Shown: positions 34,467-42,861 of the stretch, piece by piece
How positions within the stretch are numbered: position 1 is the stretch's first letter
Layout of the letters: every line of letters begins with the position of its first letter
NCBI RefSeq assembly: GCF_036541425.1
Contig: NZ_JAZHFT010000009.1
Location: forward strand, 81,675 to 145,674
DNA: 64,000 nt
Reading direction: 5' to 3'
Origin: Consotaella aegiceratis
GTDB lineage: Bacteria; Pseudomonadota; Alphaproteobacteria; Rhizobiales; Rhizobiaceae
Notes under the pieces: model-generated
What the model saw: only the letters and a program-made list of their open reading frames with translations
What the model was told of the DNA's origin: nothing
Databases searched by the model: none
Program-made: the position numbers and the translations under genes

Positions 34467-35450
34467 ATGGTTGCGCGGAAGACCCTGAAGGCGCTCGCCA
34501 ACACTGACTTGGCGGTGTTTGCCCAGGATCTCGACCTGCATTACAGCTGGGTGTTCAATCCGGGCGACTCGTGGCTTCCGGGCGACGTCGTCGGGAAATC
34601 CGACACCGATTTGCTGAGTTCGTCGGCCGCCGAGAAGGCGATTCTGGTGAAGGAAGAAGTGCTTCGCGGCCAGCGCCCGGCGCGCTTCGAACTGGCGATC
34701 ACGGTGGGATCCTCATTGCGATGGTTCGACATTCGCGTCGATGTGGATCGTAACGATTCCGGCGAAGTTCTCGGGCTCATCGGCACGTCGATGGAGATCA
34801 CCGAGCAGAAGCGCCGCGAGGAGACGCTGAAGACACTGCTTCGCGAACTCTCGCATCGCTCCAAGAACCTTCTGGCCATCATCCAGAGCCTGGCGAGCCA
34901 GACCGCGCGTCATGCGGTCACCGTTCCGGAATTCCTGGTGCGGTTTCGCGGCCGCATCCAGTCTTTGTCGTCTTCGCAGGACATCGTCACCGATGCCGAT
35001 TGGCGGGGTGCCGATCTGGTCAGTCTCGTCACCATGCAGGTGGAGCGCTACGCTCCGGACGGCATGCAACAGATCGAATTCGAAGGCCCGGCTGTCTATC
35101 TGTCGCCGACGGCCTCCCTGCATGTCGGGCTCGCCCTGCACGAATTGGCGGTCAACGCGGCATCCTATGGTTCGCTATCGGTTCCCGGCGGCCGCGTGCG
35201 CATCCGCGCCGAGTTCACCGAGACGGGAGACGATCGGGTGCTCGATCTGACCTGGGTCGAGATGAACGGTCCACGGGTGAAGGGCGACCGGGATGCCCGG
35301 TTCGGCACCTCCACGTTGGAGCGGATCGTGCCCAACGCCGTGGGAGGTGAGGCGCGGCTCGAATATCTGCCGGAAGGCATTCGGTATAAGCTGCTCATTC
35401 CCGAGACCCAGTTCGAACTGATCGACGTGCCGCCTTCGCAGCGAAACTGA
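34467..35450 (+). CDS. HWE-family sensor histidine kinase (PhyK-like)
   Basis: 327 aa from ATG 34467 (a weak GCGAGCG site upstream; the start is uncertain). Residues about 12-115 are a PAS domain. The kinase follows: phosphoacceptor His130 in RELSHRSKNLLAIIQSLASQ, HELAVNAASYGSLS as the N box with its His, and the WVE of the G1 region, the features that name the HWE family. No TM segment is seen, so it is cytoplasmic. HWE/HisKA2 kinases beside phyR usually phosphorylate PhyR. It is expressed downstream of phyR from its own EcfG-type promoter. Confidence 0.9.
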   Translation: MVARKTLKALANTDLAVFAQDLDLHYSWVFNPGDSWLPGDVVGKSDTDLLSSSAAEKAILVKEEVLRGQRPARFELAITVGSSLRWFDIRVDVDRNDSGEVLGLIGTSMEITEQKRREETLKTLLRELSHRSKNLLAIIQSLASQTARHAVTVPEFLVRFRGRIQSLSSSQDIVTDADWRGADLVSLVTMQVERYAPDGMQQIEFEGPAVYLSPTASLHVGLALHELAVNAASYGSLSVPGGRVRIRAEFTETGDDRVLDLTWVEMNGPRVKGDRDARFGTSTLERIVPNAVGGEARLEYLPEGIRYKLLIPETQFELIDVPPSQRN

Positions 35451-35609
35451 GCGAGACGGTCGACCGTACCGATAAGCCAAATACGGCCGAGCCAGCTTCA
35501 AGTATCGATACCGTCCTGGTTCGCTGTGCCGGCCAATGTCGACCGGGTTCTTTGCGGTCTCTTGCTTGGCGGTTGCCACCCAGAAAAGAAGCAACGTTGG
35601 CAATCGGAT

Positions 35610-35634
35610 GGAACGATTCCTGCTCCAGAATCTT
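35610..35634 (+). promoter_or_regulatory. Weak EcfG-like promoter before the 35661 gene
   Basis: GGAAC (35610-35614), 16 bases, TCTT (35631-35634). The -35 is exact and the two T are kept, fitting a relaxed GGAAC-N18-TT form. The -10 end is 26 nt from the ATG, close for a promoter, so support is weak. Confidence 0.35.
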
Positions 35635-35660
35635 TCTTGCAGTAACAAGAGAGGTTTCCA

Positions 35661-35951
35661 ATGGAACAGTTTGCTGCATTCATGCTGCTTGTCGGTTGCT
35701 CCGGCAATGGCGCCGTTTGCACGGAAATTCCGGTTCCGGTCGTCGCGTACGAATCCGTCGAAACGTGCCAGGCTGATCTGCCCGTCCAGATCCGCATGAG
35801 CGGCTCGGATGCCGACCACATCTACGGCGCCTGCAAGGCGGTCGATCCCGAAGTTTTCCAGCAGTCGGCAACGGTGGAATGGGAGATCAGTCGCGACGGT
35901 CACCTGATGGTCAGTGTCGAGAGCGAGCCTCAGATTGTCGCTTCGCGGTGA
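35661..35951 (+). CDS. Small Cys-containing secreted hypothetical protein
   Basis: 96 aa with a GAGAGG ribosome binding site. A short hydrophobic start (MEQFAAFMLLVGCSGNGAVC) resembles a shortened signal or anchor, followed by TEIPVPVVAYESVETCQADL and a C-terminal strand-rich part (VEWEISRDGHLMVSV). Four Cys at about 13, 20, 36 and 58 could form two disulphides if exported. No domain is recognised; proteins of this type are scattered in rhizobia. Possible EcfG control. Confidence 0.65.
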   Translation: MEQFAAFMLLVGCSGNGAVCTEIPVPVVAYESVETCQADLPVQIRMSGSDADHIYGACKAVDPEVFQQSATVEWEISRDGHLMVSVESEPQIVASR

Positions 35952-35998
35952 GTCGACGCCGGCGGTTTTAATGGCAAAACACCGCTGGTCGAATGGAT

Positions 35999-36023
35999 GG
36001 AACGCTCCATCTGCTTATGCGTT
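35999..36023 (+). promoter_or_regulatory. EcfG-type promoter of the glycine-zipper lipoprotein gene
   Basis: GGAAC (35999-36003), 16 bases, CGTT (36020-36023): an exact match, 43 nt upstream of the ATG at 36067. Confidence 0.8.
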
Positions 36024-36066
36024 CACCGCATCGGGGACGAAATATCAGTAGAGAGAGGCTTCTCGG

Positions 36067-36351
36067 ATGAAGAGATTGATGATCGTCGGGTGCGCTGCCC
36101 TGACCCTTGGTTTCGCAGGCTGCACCGCTGAGGATCGTGCGACCGGAACGGGAGCCCTGGTGGGCGGAGCGGCTGGCGCGGCGATCGGTGCTGGCGTATC
36201 CGGCAATCCGACTGAAGGCGCTTTGATCGGTGGCGCGATTGGCGCAGCAGGCGGCGCGATCGCAGGAAACATGATCGGCCGCTCTCAGAGCGGTGATTGC
36301 ATCTATCGCGATCCGCGGACGGGTCAGCGCTACGTTGCCGAATGCCCCTGA
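36067..36351 (+). CDS. Glycine-zipper lipoprotein
   Basis: 94 aa. A lipoprotein signal peptide ends in LGFAGC (Cys19 lipidated). Residues about 28-72 are a glycine zipper (GALVGGAAGAAIGAG, then GALIGGAIGAAGGAIAGNMI), as in 17-kDa/OmpA-like outer-membrane lipoproteins that insert into or span membranes. The C-terminus CIYRDPRTGQRYVAECP is shared with the next gene product. An exact EcfG promoter lies upstream and a terminator follows, so it is a single-gene stress unit. Confidence 0.88.
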   Translation: MKRLMIVGCAALTLGFAGCTAEDRATGTGALVGGAAGAAIGAGVSGNPTEGALIGGAIGAAGGAIAGNMIGRSQSGDCIYRDPRTGQRYVAECP

Positions 36352-36377
36352 ATCAGGGAGCATAGCAGACAGATTCG

Positions 36378-36407
36378 CACCGTCGGCCATGCGCCGGCGG
36401 TGTTTTT
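36378..36407 (+). terminator. Rho-independent terminator after the glycine-zipper gene
   Basis: CACCGTCGG (36378-36386) pairs with CCGGCGGTG (36394-36402) with one G-T wobble, followed by TTTTT (36403-36407). It lies 27 nt after the stop. Confidence 0.85.
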
Positions 36408-36434
36408 GTTTGAACAGGCGATAGATAACCACGT

Positions 36435-36761
36435 ATGAGAAGCGCGTTTCGATATGGCCGCCGACAGGTGGCGAGTTTCATCCGGTCCCGGTCGCTGCAT
36501 GTCGCCGCTGCGGTATCGATAGCCTCGCTGCCCTTGTCGGCGTGCCAGAACGGCGAATTGCCGACGGTGTTCGGTGCGGTGTTCGGGCTCCAAGGCGCCA
36601 AAGCCGTCGGCTATCGGGAGGGAGAAATCCCGGAAAAAGGCGTCGCTCCAGGCGATCGTCTGATCGGCGAGGCCGCCGACGATCCTGGCCTCTGCATCTA
36701 CCGCGATGCCGCCGGCGGTCGGTTTCGAGCAGCCTGCCCGGACGGGTATGAAGGCCCTTAA
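36435..36761 (+). CDS. Small lipoprotein with CIYRD C-terminal motif
   Basis: 108 aa. An N-terminal basic stretch and hydrophobic segment end in the lipobox LPLSAC (Cys37), a rather long signal region. The mature part is short and ends in GLCIYRDAAGGRFRAACP, the same pattern as the end of the 36067 protein (C-I-Y-R-D-x3-G-x-R-x2-A-x-C-P) with two Cys that could form a disulphide. No glycine zipper. No EcfG motif was found in front, and the terminator at 36378-36407 separates it from the previous gene. Confidence 0.7.
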   Translation: MRSAFRYGRRQVASFIRSRSLHVAAAVSIASLPLSACQNGELPTVFGAVFGLQGAKAVGYREGEIPEKGVAPGDRLIGEAADDPGLCIYRDAAGGRFRAACPDGYEGP

Positions 36762-36780
36762 CTGTCGCCAATCCTTTCCC

Positions 36781-36809
36781 AGGCTGAAGCGCGGTCGCTT
36801 CTTCAGCCT
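36781..36809. terminator. Hairpin between convergent genes
   Basis: AGGCTGAAG (36781-36789) pairs perfectly with CTTCAGCCT (36801-36809). It lies between the plus-strand lipoprotein gene and the minus-strand HugZ-like gene. There is no T-run, so it is a weak or stabilising structure. Confidence 0.5.
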
Positions 36810-36821
36810 CGCGTGGCCGCG

Positions 36822-37592
36822 CTAGGGCCGGTCGGCGCTGGACGCCTGTTCCGCCCGTCCCACCAAGTCGACGATGAATGCTCGATAGTCAGACGACTCG
36901 CGGGCCGGTCGGTCGAACTCGATGCGCTCCAGACGGTCGCCGAGCATCATTTCGAAGCCGCGCGGATCGAGTGTGGCCAACCTCCAGCCACGATCCCCCG
37001 AACGCAGGAAATGCCCCGCGAGCGTATCGATGGCGTCGCGATGGTCGCTGTTCATATGGTCGATGACGCGCGGCTCGGCGGCGAGAAGCTCCGGCGTGAC
37101 CGGTTCGCAAAGATCCGCCGGCGTCAGCGCGAAGGCGCGGGCAAAGCCTCCGTTGAGGCGAGCGCGTTCGACCTCGATCCGAACCAGATCGAAGTCGCCG
37201 AAATCGATATAGGTCGCCGATTTGGGATGGCGCGCCAGGAACCGCCGGCGCAGCCTCTCGCGAACGTCCGTGCCGCGCTCGATGAACTGCGCGTGCCCCG
37301 TGACCATCAGACGCGGATGGGCGAGCGGATCGCCCTTGCCGGGCTCGCCGAACAGGAACGAGCAGCGGGGATCGGCCGCGAGCGCCCCGCTGTGAGGCGC
37401 GAGCTTGGAGACGAGAATGAGGGGCGCGCCGGTCTCGTCGCTCGCCACCGCGGTCCGGCTTGCCAGCGGGTAGCCGGTTTCCGCCTCGATGGTGGCGAGG
37501 GCGGCGTGGCGCGCGGTGCGCAGCAGAACGCGCGCCAGCAAGCGGGCGTCCTCGTCGATGGCGAGCAGCACATCCTTGGGTTCATCTGTCAT
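36822..37592 (-). CDS. HugZ-like pyridoxamine-phosphate-oxidase-fold protein
   Basis: 256 aa from the ATG at 37592 (MTDEPKDVLLAIDED). Residues about 15-160 are a split-barrel flavin/heme-binding fold (GYPLASRTAVASDETGAPLI, SKLAPHSGALAADPRCSFLF). Residues about 175-250 are a DUF2470 domain with RVIDHMNSDHRDAIDTLAGH. This two-domain layout is that of HugZ-type heme-utilisation proteins, some of which degrade heme. No heme uptake genes lie nearby, so function is assigned only at family level. Confidence 0.85.
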   Translation of the reverse strand: MTDEPKDVLLAIDEDARLLARVLLRTARHAALATIEAETGYPLASRTAVASDETGAPLILVSKLAPHSGALAADPRCSFLFGEPGKGDPLAHPRLMVTGHAQFIERGTDVRERLRRRFLARHPKSATYIDFGDFDLVRIEVERARLNGGFARAFALTPADLCEPVTPELLAAEPRVIDHMNSDHRDAIDTLAGHFLRSGDRGWRLATLDPRGFEMMLGDRLERIEFDRPARESSDYRAFIVDLVGRAEQASSADRP

Positions 37593-37800
37593 GGGGCGTC
37601 TCCTCGTGGTCGGTCGTCCCGACCCTACGCCAAAGCATGCGCCTGCAAAAACCCTGGAACTGGCATAATGGATGATAGCGTCGTCAAAGACCCTATCGTC
37701 TCTATCGTCTATCGGCATCTGGATGCGAAGACCGAAAGGCCATATTGCGGACGATGAGAAAGCCGGTCGCCTGGCGGCCGGATGAAGCAGGAGAGTTGCC

Positions 37801-38928
37801 GTGCCTGAGAGCTCACACGATCAGATCCTGAAAACCTTGCAGACCATGGAGGCGCCTGATGGCGCCGGTGATGTCGTGTCGCGGGGCATGGTGTCCGAGA
37901 TCTTCGTCGCCGACGGCAAGGCCTTCTTCTCTCTCACCGTCCCCGCGGCTGCGGCCGATCTGTTCGAACCGTTCTGCCGGCAGGCGGAGCGGCGTATTGC
38001 CGAGCTGGACGGCATCACGTCGGCCATCGTCGCGCTGACCGCCGAACGGGCCGCCGGCGACCCGCCGCCTCCGGTCCAGTCCCAGCAGCCGCCCGCGGGT
38101 CGGGCGCGGCCGCCGCGCGCCAAGCCGGGCATCCCCGGCGTGCAGTCCATCGTCGCCGTGGCGTCCGGCAAGGGCGGTGTCGGCAAATCGACCACCGCGG
38201 TCAATCTCGCCCTCGGCTTTGCCAAGCTCGGCATGAAGGTCGGCATCCTCGATGCCGACGTCTACGGCCCGTCGATCCCCCGGCTTCTCGGCCTGCAAGG
38301 CCGGCCCGAAGCGGACGGCGAGATGTTGGCTCCCCGCGAGGCCTACGGCCTCAAGGCCATGTCGATCGGCCTGCTCGTCGACGAGGATACGGCGATGATC
38401 TGGCGCGGTCCGATGGTCATGTCGGCGCTTACTCAGATGCTGCGCGAAGTCGCCTGGGGCAATCTCGACATGCTGGTCGTCGATATGCCGCCGGGCACCG
38501 GCGATGCGCAGCTGACCATGGCCCAGCAGGTGCCGCTCACCGGCGCCGTCATCGTGTCCACCCCGCAGGATCTGGCGCTTCTCGACGCGCGCAAGGGCAT
38601 CTCGATGTTCCGCAAGGTCGACGTGCCGGTGCTGGGGGTGATCGAGAACATGAGCTACTTCCTCTGCCCCTCCTGCGGCACTCGGTCCGATATTTTCGGC
38701 CATGGCGGCGCGGAGGCGGAGGCGAGGCGGCTCGGCGTCCCCTTCCTCGGCGAGGTGCCGCTGCACATGACGATCCGCGAAAACTCCGATGCCGGACGCC
38801 CGGTTGTGGCGGTGGAGCCGGACGGCCCCCACGCGGCCATCTACCGTCAGATCGCGGGCAAGGTGGCGGAGGAGATCGGTCGACGCGACGTTAACCGCGT
38901 CAGTGAGCCGCGGATCGTCTTCGAATAA
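37801..38928 (+). CDS. apbC: Mrp/ApbC-type iron-sulfur cluster carrier ATPase
   Basis: 375 aa, starting with GTG after AGGAGAG. An N-terminal MIP18/DUF59-like domain (about 8-85) is followed by a Pro-rich linker and the ParA/MinD-type ATPase. The ATPase has a deviant Walker A (SGKGGVGKSTTAVNLALGF, near 120), LDADVYGPSIPRLLG, and the Fe-S binding CPSC motif near residue 290 (MSYFLCPSCGTRSDIFGHGG). It carries and transfers 4Fe-4S clusters to apoproteins. It is a stand-alone gene. Confidence 0.95.
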   Translation: MPESSHDQILKTLQTMEAPDGAGDVVSRGMVSEIFVADGKAFFSLTVPAAAADLFEPFCRQAERRIAELDGITSAIVALTAERAAGDPPPPVQSQQPPAGRARPPRAKPGIPGVQSIVAVASGKGGVGKSTTAVNLALGFAKLGMKVGILDADVYGPSIPRLLGLQGRPEADGEMLAPREAYGLKAMSIGLLVDEDTAMIWRGPMVMSALTQMLREVAWGNLDMLVVDMPPGTGDAQLTMAQQVPLTGAVIVSTPQDLALLDARKGISMFRKVDVPVLGVIENMSYFLCPSCGTRSDIFGHGGAEAEARRLGVPFLGEVPLHMTIRENSDAGRPVVAVEPDGPHAAIYRQIAGKVAEEIGRRDVNRVSEPRIVFE

Positions 38929-39029
38929 TTCGGCACACTTTGCGCTTGCATGGGGGCGGCAAATTATGTGGGATGCCGCTTCCTGAGGGCAGGAGTGCCC
39001 TCACGAACGCTCAGGGGAGATGTTCCAAT

Positions 39030-40625
39030 ATGAAAACAATGATGAAGTTCCTGGCGGCGACGGCGCTGACCGTGGCGCTCGGATCGACCGCTTCGGCCAA
39101 GACGCTGGTCTATTGCTCCGAGGGCTCGCCCGAGGGCTTCGATCCGGCGCTTTATACCGCCGGCACGACGTTCGACGCAGCTTCGCGCACCGCCTACAAC
39201 CGCCTTGTCGAGTTCAAGCACGGATCGACCGAAATCGAGCCGGGCTTGGCCGAGTCGTGGGAGGTCTCGGAAGACGGCACCGAATACACCTTTAAGCTGC
39301 GCTCTGGCGCCAAGTTCCAGACCACCGACTTCTTCACGCCGACGCGCGATCTTACCGCCGACGACGTGATCTTCTCCTTCGAGCGGCAGCTGAGCAGCGA
39401 CAACCCTTGGAACAGCTACGTCGCCGGCGGCTCGTGGGAGTATTCCGACGGCATGGGCTTTCCGGACCTGATCAAGTCGATCGAGAAGGTCGACGATCTG
39501 ACTGTCAAGTTCGTGCTGAACCGTCCGGAAGCGCCGTTCCTGGCCGACCTCGCCATGGACTTCGCCTCGATCATGTCGAAGGAATACGCCGACAAGCTCG
39601 AGGCCGACGGCCAGATGGACCTCTTGAACCAGCAGCCGCTGGGAACCGGGCCGTTCCAGTTCGTCGCCTACCAGCCGGACGCGGTCATCCGCTACAAGGC
39701 CAACCCCGACTACTGGGCCGGCAAGCAGCCGATCGACGATCTCGTCTTCGCCATCACCACCGACGCCTCGGTGCGGCTGCAGAAGCTGCAGGCCAACGAG
39801 TGCCAGATCTTCCCCTATCCGAATGCCGCCGACGTCGAGGCGATGAAGAGCAATTCCGATCTGACCGTGATGGAGCAGAACGGGCTCAACGTCGCCTATC
39901 TCGCCTACAACACGACCCAGGCGCCCTTCGACAAGCCCGAGGTTCGCAAGGCCCTCAACATGGCGATCAACAAGCAGGCGATCGTCGATGCGGTCTTCCA
40001 GGGCGCGGCGAGCGTCGCCAAGAACCCGATCCCGCCGACGATGTGGTCCTATAACGACGCCGTCGAGGACGATGCCTACGATCCCGACGCGGCCAAGAAG
40101 ATGCTCGAGGACGCCGGCGTCACGGATCTCTCGATGAAGCTGTGGGCCATGCCGGTGAGCCGTCCCTACATGCTCAACGCACGCCGCGCCGCCGAGCTGA
40201 TGCAGGCCGACCTGGAAAAGGTCGGCGTGACCGCCGAGATCGTCTCCTACGAATGGGCCGAATATCTCGAGCGTTCGAAGGACAAGGACCGCGACGGTGC
40301 CGTGATGCTCGGCTGGACCGGCGACAACGGTGACCCGGACAACTTCCTCGACACGCTGCTCGGCTGCGACGCGGTCGGCGGTAACAACCGCGCCCAGTGG
40401 TGCAACGAGGAGTTCGACAAGCTGGTCTCGCAGGCCAAGGAGGTATCCGGCCAGGCCGAGCGCGCCAAGCTCTATGAGCAGGCCCAGGTGATCTTCAAGG
40501 AAGAGGCGCCCTGGAACACGATCGACCACTCGGTGGTGTTCATGCCGATGCGCACGACGGTGAAGAATTTCGTCCAGGATCCGCTGGGCTACCACCGCTT
40601 CGACGGCGTCGACATCGAGGAATGA
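39030..40625 (+). CDS. dppA: Dipeptide-type ABC transporter substrate-binding protein
   Basis: 531 aa from the ATG at 39030. A Sec signal peptide (MKTMMKFLAATALTVALGST, cleavage before KTLVYC) is followed by a family-5 solute-binding protein: YCSEGSPEGFDPALYTAGTT, the EPGLAESWEVSEDGTEYTFK signature, and LLGCDAVGGNNRAQWCNEEF near the C-terminus. It is close to DppA proteins that bind dipeptides and, in some species, heme or aminolevulinate. It heads the dpp operon; a hairpin between it and the permeases suggests extra mRNA for this subunit. Confidence 0.93.
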   Translation: MKTMMKFLAATALTVALGSTASAKTLVYCSEGSPEGFDPALYTAGTTFDAASRTAYNRLVEFKHGSTEIEPGLAESWEVSEDGTEYTFKLRSGAKFQTTDFFTPTRDLTADDVIFSFERQLSSDNPWNSYVAGGSWEYSDGMGFPDLIKSIEKVDDLTVKFVLNRPEAPFLADLAMDFASIMSKEYADKLEADGQMDLLNQQPLGTGPFQFVAYQPDAVIRYKANPDYWAGKQPIDDLVFAITTDASVRLQKLQANECQIFPYPNAADVEAMKSNSDLTVMEQNGLNVAYLAYNTTQAPFDKPEVRKALNMAINKQAIVDAVFQGAASVAKNPIPPTMWSYNDAVEDDAYDPDAAKKMLEDAGVTDLSMKLWAMPVSRPYMLNARRAAELMQADLEKVGVTAEIVSYEWAEYLERSKDKDRDGAVMLGWTGDNGDPDNFLDTLLGCDAVGGNNRAQWCNEEFDKLVSQAKEVSGQAERAKLYEQAQVIFKEEAPWNTIDHSVVFMPMRTTVKNFVQDPLGYHRFDGVDIEE

Positions 40626-40659
40626 CCGTTGCAGCGACGCTGCATCGAAAAGGCTTGGG

Positions 40660-40690
40660 GAGGGGTGGACCTAGCGGTCCGCCCCTCTTT
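40660..40690 (+). terminator. Hairpin between dppA and dppB (attenuating or stabilising)
   Basis: GAGGGGTGGACC (40660-40671) pairs with GGTCCGCCCCTC (40676-40687) around a 4-nt loop, 12 bp with one G-T wobble, followed by only TTT. It lies 34 nt after dppA in the 267-nt gap. It is probably a partial terminator or 3-prime stabiliser giving more binding protein than permease. Confidence 0.7.
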
Positions 40691-40892
40691 CGCATTATCG
40701 GGCGTGGGATCGCGCCGGTGATTGAAATCTTCGCCGAAGTCTCCGAGGGTTTCGAGCTCGTGACGACGCGCCTTCTGCCGTTTTTTCCACAAGGGCCATC
40801 TCGTCTCTTGCGAAAGAGTCCAGAATTGCGGCACAGACCGACAGGTGTTCCTGCTTGACGTCTCGTCAAGCGATAAAAATAAACGAGATCAG

Positions 40893-41900
40893 ATGCCCAG
40901 GTTCCTGCTCTCCCGCATAGCGGTATTGATTCCGACGTTCATCGGCGTCTCGATCGTCGCCTTCGCTTTCATCCGGCTGCTGCCGGGCGACCCCGTCCAG
41001 ATGCTGGCGGGCGAGCGCGTGGTGTCGCCCGAGCGACATGCGGCGATCATGCACGCGCTCGGCTACGACCAGCCGATCGTCATGCAATATCTGAACTATC
41101 TCTGGGGCCTTCTGCACGGCAATTTCGGCACGTCCATCGTGACCAAGCGCGGCGTGCTGGGAGAGTTCTTCACGCTGTTTCCCGCAACCCTGGAACTCTC
41201 CTTCTGCGCGATCATCGTCGCCACCGTTCTGGGCGTGCCGGCCGGGATCTTCGCCGCCGTCAAGCGCGGTTCATGGTTCGACCAAAGCGTGATGGGGGCG
41301 GCCCTGGTCGGCTATTCGATGCCGATCTTCTGGTGGGGCCTGCTTCTCATCATTCTGTTCTCGGGCGTGCTCGGCTGGACGCCGGTCTCGGGGCGGATCT
41401 CGCTGCTCTACTTCTTCCCGCAGGTGACCGGCTTCATGCTGATCGACTCGCTTCTGTCCGGCCAGGATGGAGCGTTCACCTCTGCCGTCTCGCACCTCAT
41501 TCTGCCGTCGATCGTGCTGGCGACCATTCCGCTCGCGGTGATTGCGCGCCAGACCCGATCGGCCATGCTGGAGGTGCTGAGCGAGGATTATGTGCGCACC
41601 GCCAAGGCCAAGGGGCTGCCCCGCACGCGAGTGGTCGGCATCCATGCGCTGCGCAACGCGCTGATCCCGGTGATCACCACGATCGGCCTGCAGGTGGGCG
41701 TGCTGATGGCCGGCGCCATCCTGACCGAAACCATCTTTTCCTGGCCCGGCATCGGCAAATGGATGGTCGATAGCGTGTTCAAGCGCGACTATCCGGTGGT
41801 GCAGGGCGGCCTTCTCCTGATCGCCATGGTGATCATGTTCGTCAACCTCGTGGTGGATCTGCTGTACGGCGTGATCAATCCGCGCGTCCGAGTCCGCTAG
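40893..41900 (+). CDS. dppB: Dipeptide-type ABC transporter permease DppB
   Basis: 335 aa from the ATG at 40893. Six TM helices. The N-terminus has LSRIAVLIPTFIGVSIVAFA and FIRLLPGDPVQML. The conserved EAA-type cytoplasmic loop reads VRTAKAKGLPRTRVVGIHAL, followed by RNALIPVITTIGLQVGVLMA, typical of the DppB/OppB family. It forms the membrane pore with DppC (14 nt downstream gap). The region upstream holds the dppA-dppB hairpin. Confidence 0.95.
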   Translation: MPRFLLSRIAVLIPTFIGVSIVAFAFIRLLPGDPVQMLAGERVVSPERHAAIMHALGYDQPIVMQYLNYLWGLLHGNFGTSIVTKRGVLGEFFTLFPATLELSFCAIIVATVLGVPAGIFAAVKRGSWFDQSVMGAALVGYSMPIFWWGLLLIILFSGVLGWTPVSGRISLLYFFPQVTGFMLIDSLLSGQDGAFTSAVSHLILPSIVLATIPLAVIARQTRSAMLEVLSEDYVRTAKAKGLPRTRVVGIHALRNALIPVITTIGLQVGVLMAGAILTETIFSWPGIGKWMVDSVFKRDYPVVQGGLLLIAMVIMFVNLVVDLLYGVINPRVRVR

Positions 41901-41913
41901 AGAGGTCGGTGCG

Positions 41914-42855
41914 ATGAGCCATATCCAGGCCCAGGAAGCGGAAGAGGGGATCGGCGAGTCGATCCCCGACCGCGCGCCGGCCAAGAGCGTGCGGCGGCAG
42001 ATGCTCGCCGAATTCTGGTTCTACTTCTCGGAGAACAAGGGCGCCGTTCTGGGCTTGGTCCTGTTCGGCCTGATCGTGCTGATCGCGCTGGCTGCGCCAC
42101 TGATCGCGCCGCATTCGCCGGTCCTGCAGAACCGCGACGCGCTGCTGCTGCCGCCGTTTTGGGAAGAGGGCGGTCATCTGTCCTATCTTCTCGGAACGGA
42201 CGCCGTCGGCCGCGACATTCTTTCGCGGCTCATCTTCGGAGCCCGCTACTCGCTGTTCATCGGCATCATCGTCGTCGTCATCGCAGTCACCGTGGGCATC
42301 GCCGTCGGCCTGATCGCGGGCTATGTCGGCGGCTGGGTCGACACCGTCATCATGCGCGTCATGGACGTCATCCTGGCGTTTCCGTCGTTGCTCCTGGCAC
42401 TGGTGCTGGTGGCGATCCTCGGCCCCGGCCTGACCAACGCGATGATCGCCATCGCCCTGGTGCTGCAGCCGCATTTCGTCCGCCTGACCCGCGCCTCGGT
42501 GATGTCGGAAAAGCAGCGCGACTACGTCACGGCCGCCCGCGTGGTGGGCGCCAGCCCACTTCGGCTGATGGTCGTCACCATCCTGCCGAACTGCCTGGGG
42601 CCGCTGATCGTGCAGGCGACGCTGTCCTTCTCCAACGCCATCCTCGACGCCGCAGCGCTCGGCTTCCTCGGCATGGGCGCACAGCCGCCGACGCCGGAAT
42701 GGGGCACCATGCTGGCCGAGGCCCGCGAGTTCATCCTGCGCGCCTGGTGGGTCGTGACCTTCCCCGGCGTTGCCATCCTGGTCACCGTACTTGCCATCAA
42801 CCTCGTCGGCGATGGCCTGCGCGACGCGCTCGATCCGAAGATGAAGCGGAGCTGA
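41914..42855 (+). CDS. dppC: Dipeptide-type ABC transporter permease DppC
   Basis: 313 aa, six TM helices. Family features are the N-terminal cytoplasmic extension, YLLGTDAVGRDILSRLIFGA, and the EAA loop YVTAARVVGASPLRLMVVTI, ending in the GDGLRDALDPK motif common to DppC/OppC. It pairs with DppB. The next gene in the normal order, dppD, is displaced by a 184-aa hypothetical gene starting only six bases after its stop. Confidence 0.95.
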   Translation: MSHIQAQEAEEGIGESIPDRAPAKSVRRQMLAEFWFYFSENKGAVLGLVLFGLIVLIALAAPLIAPHSPVLQNRDALLLPPFWEEGGHLSYLLGTDAVGRDILSRLIFGARYSLFIGIIVVVIAVTVGIAVGLIAGYVGGWVDTVIMRVMDVILAFPSLLLALVLVAILGPGLTNAMIAIALVLQPHFVRLTRASVMSEKQRDYVTAARVVGASPLRLMVVTILPNCLGPLIVQATLSFSNAILDAAALGFLGMGAQPPTPEWGTMLAEAREFILRAWWVVTFPGVAILVTVLAINLVGDGLRDALDPKMKRS

Positions 42856-42861
42856 TGGCCG

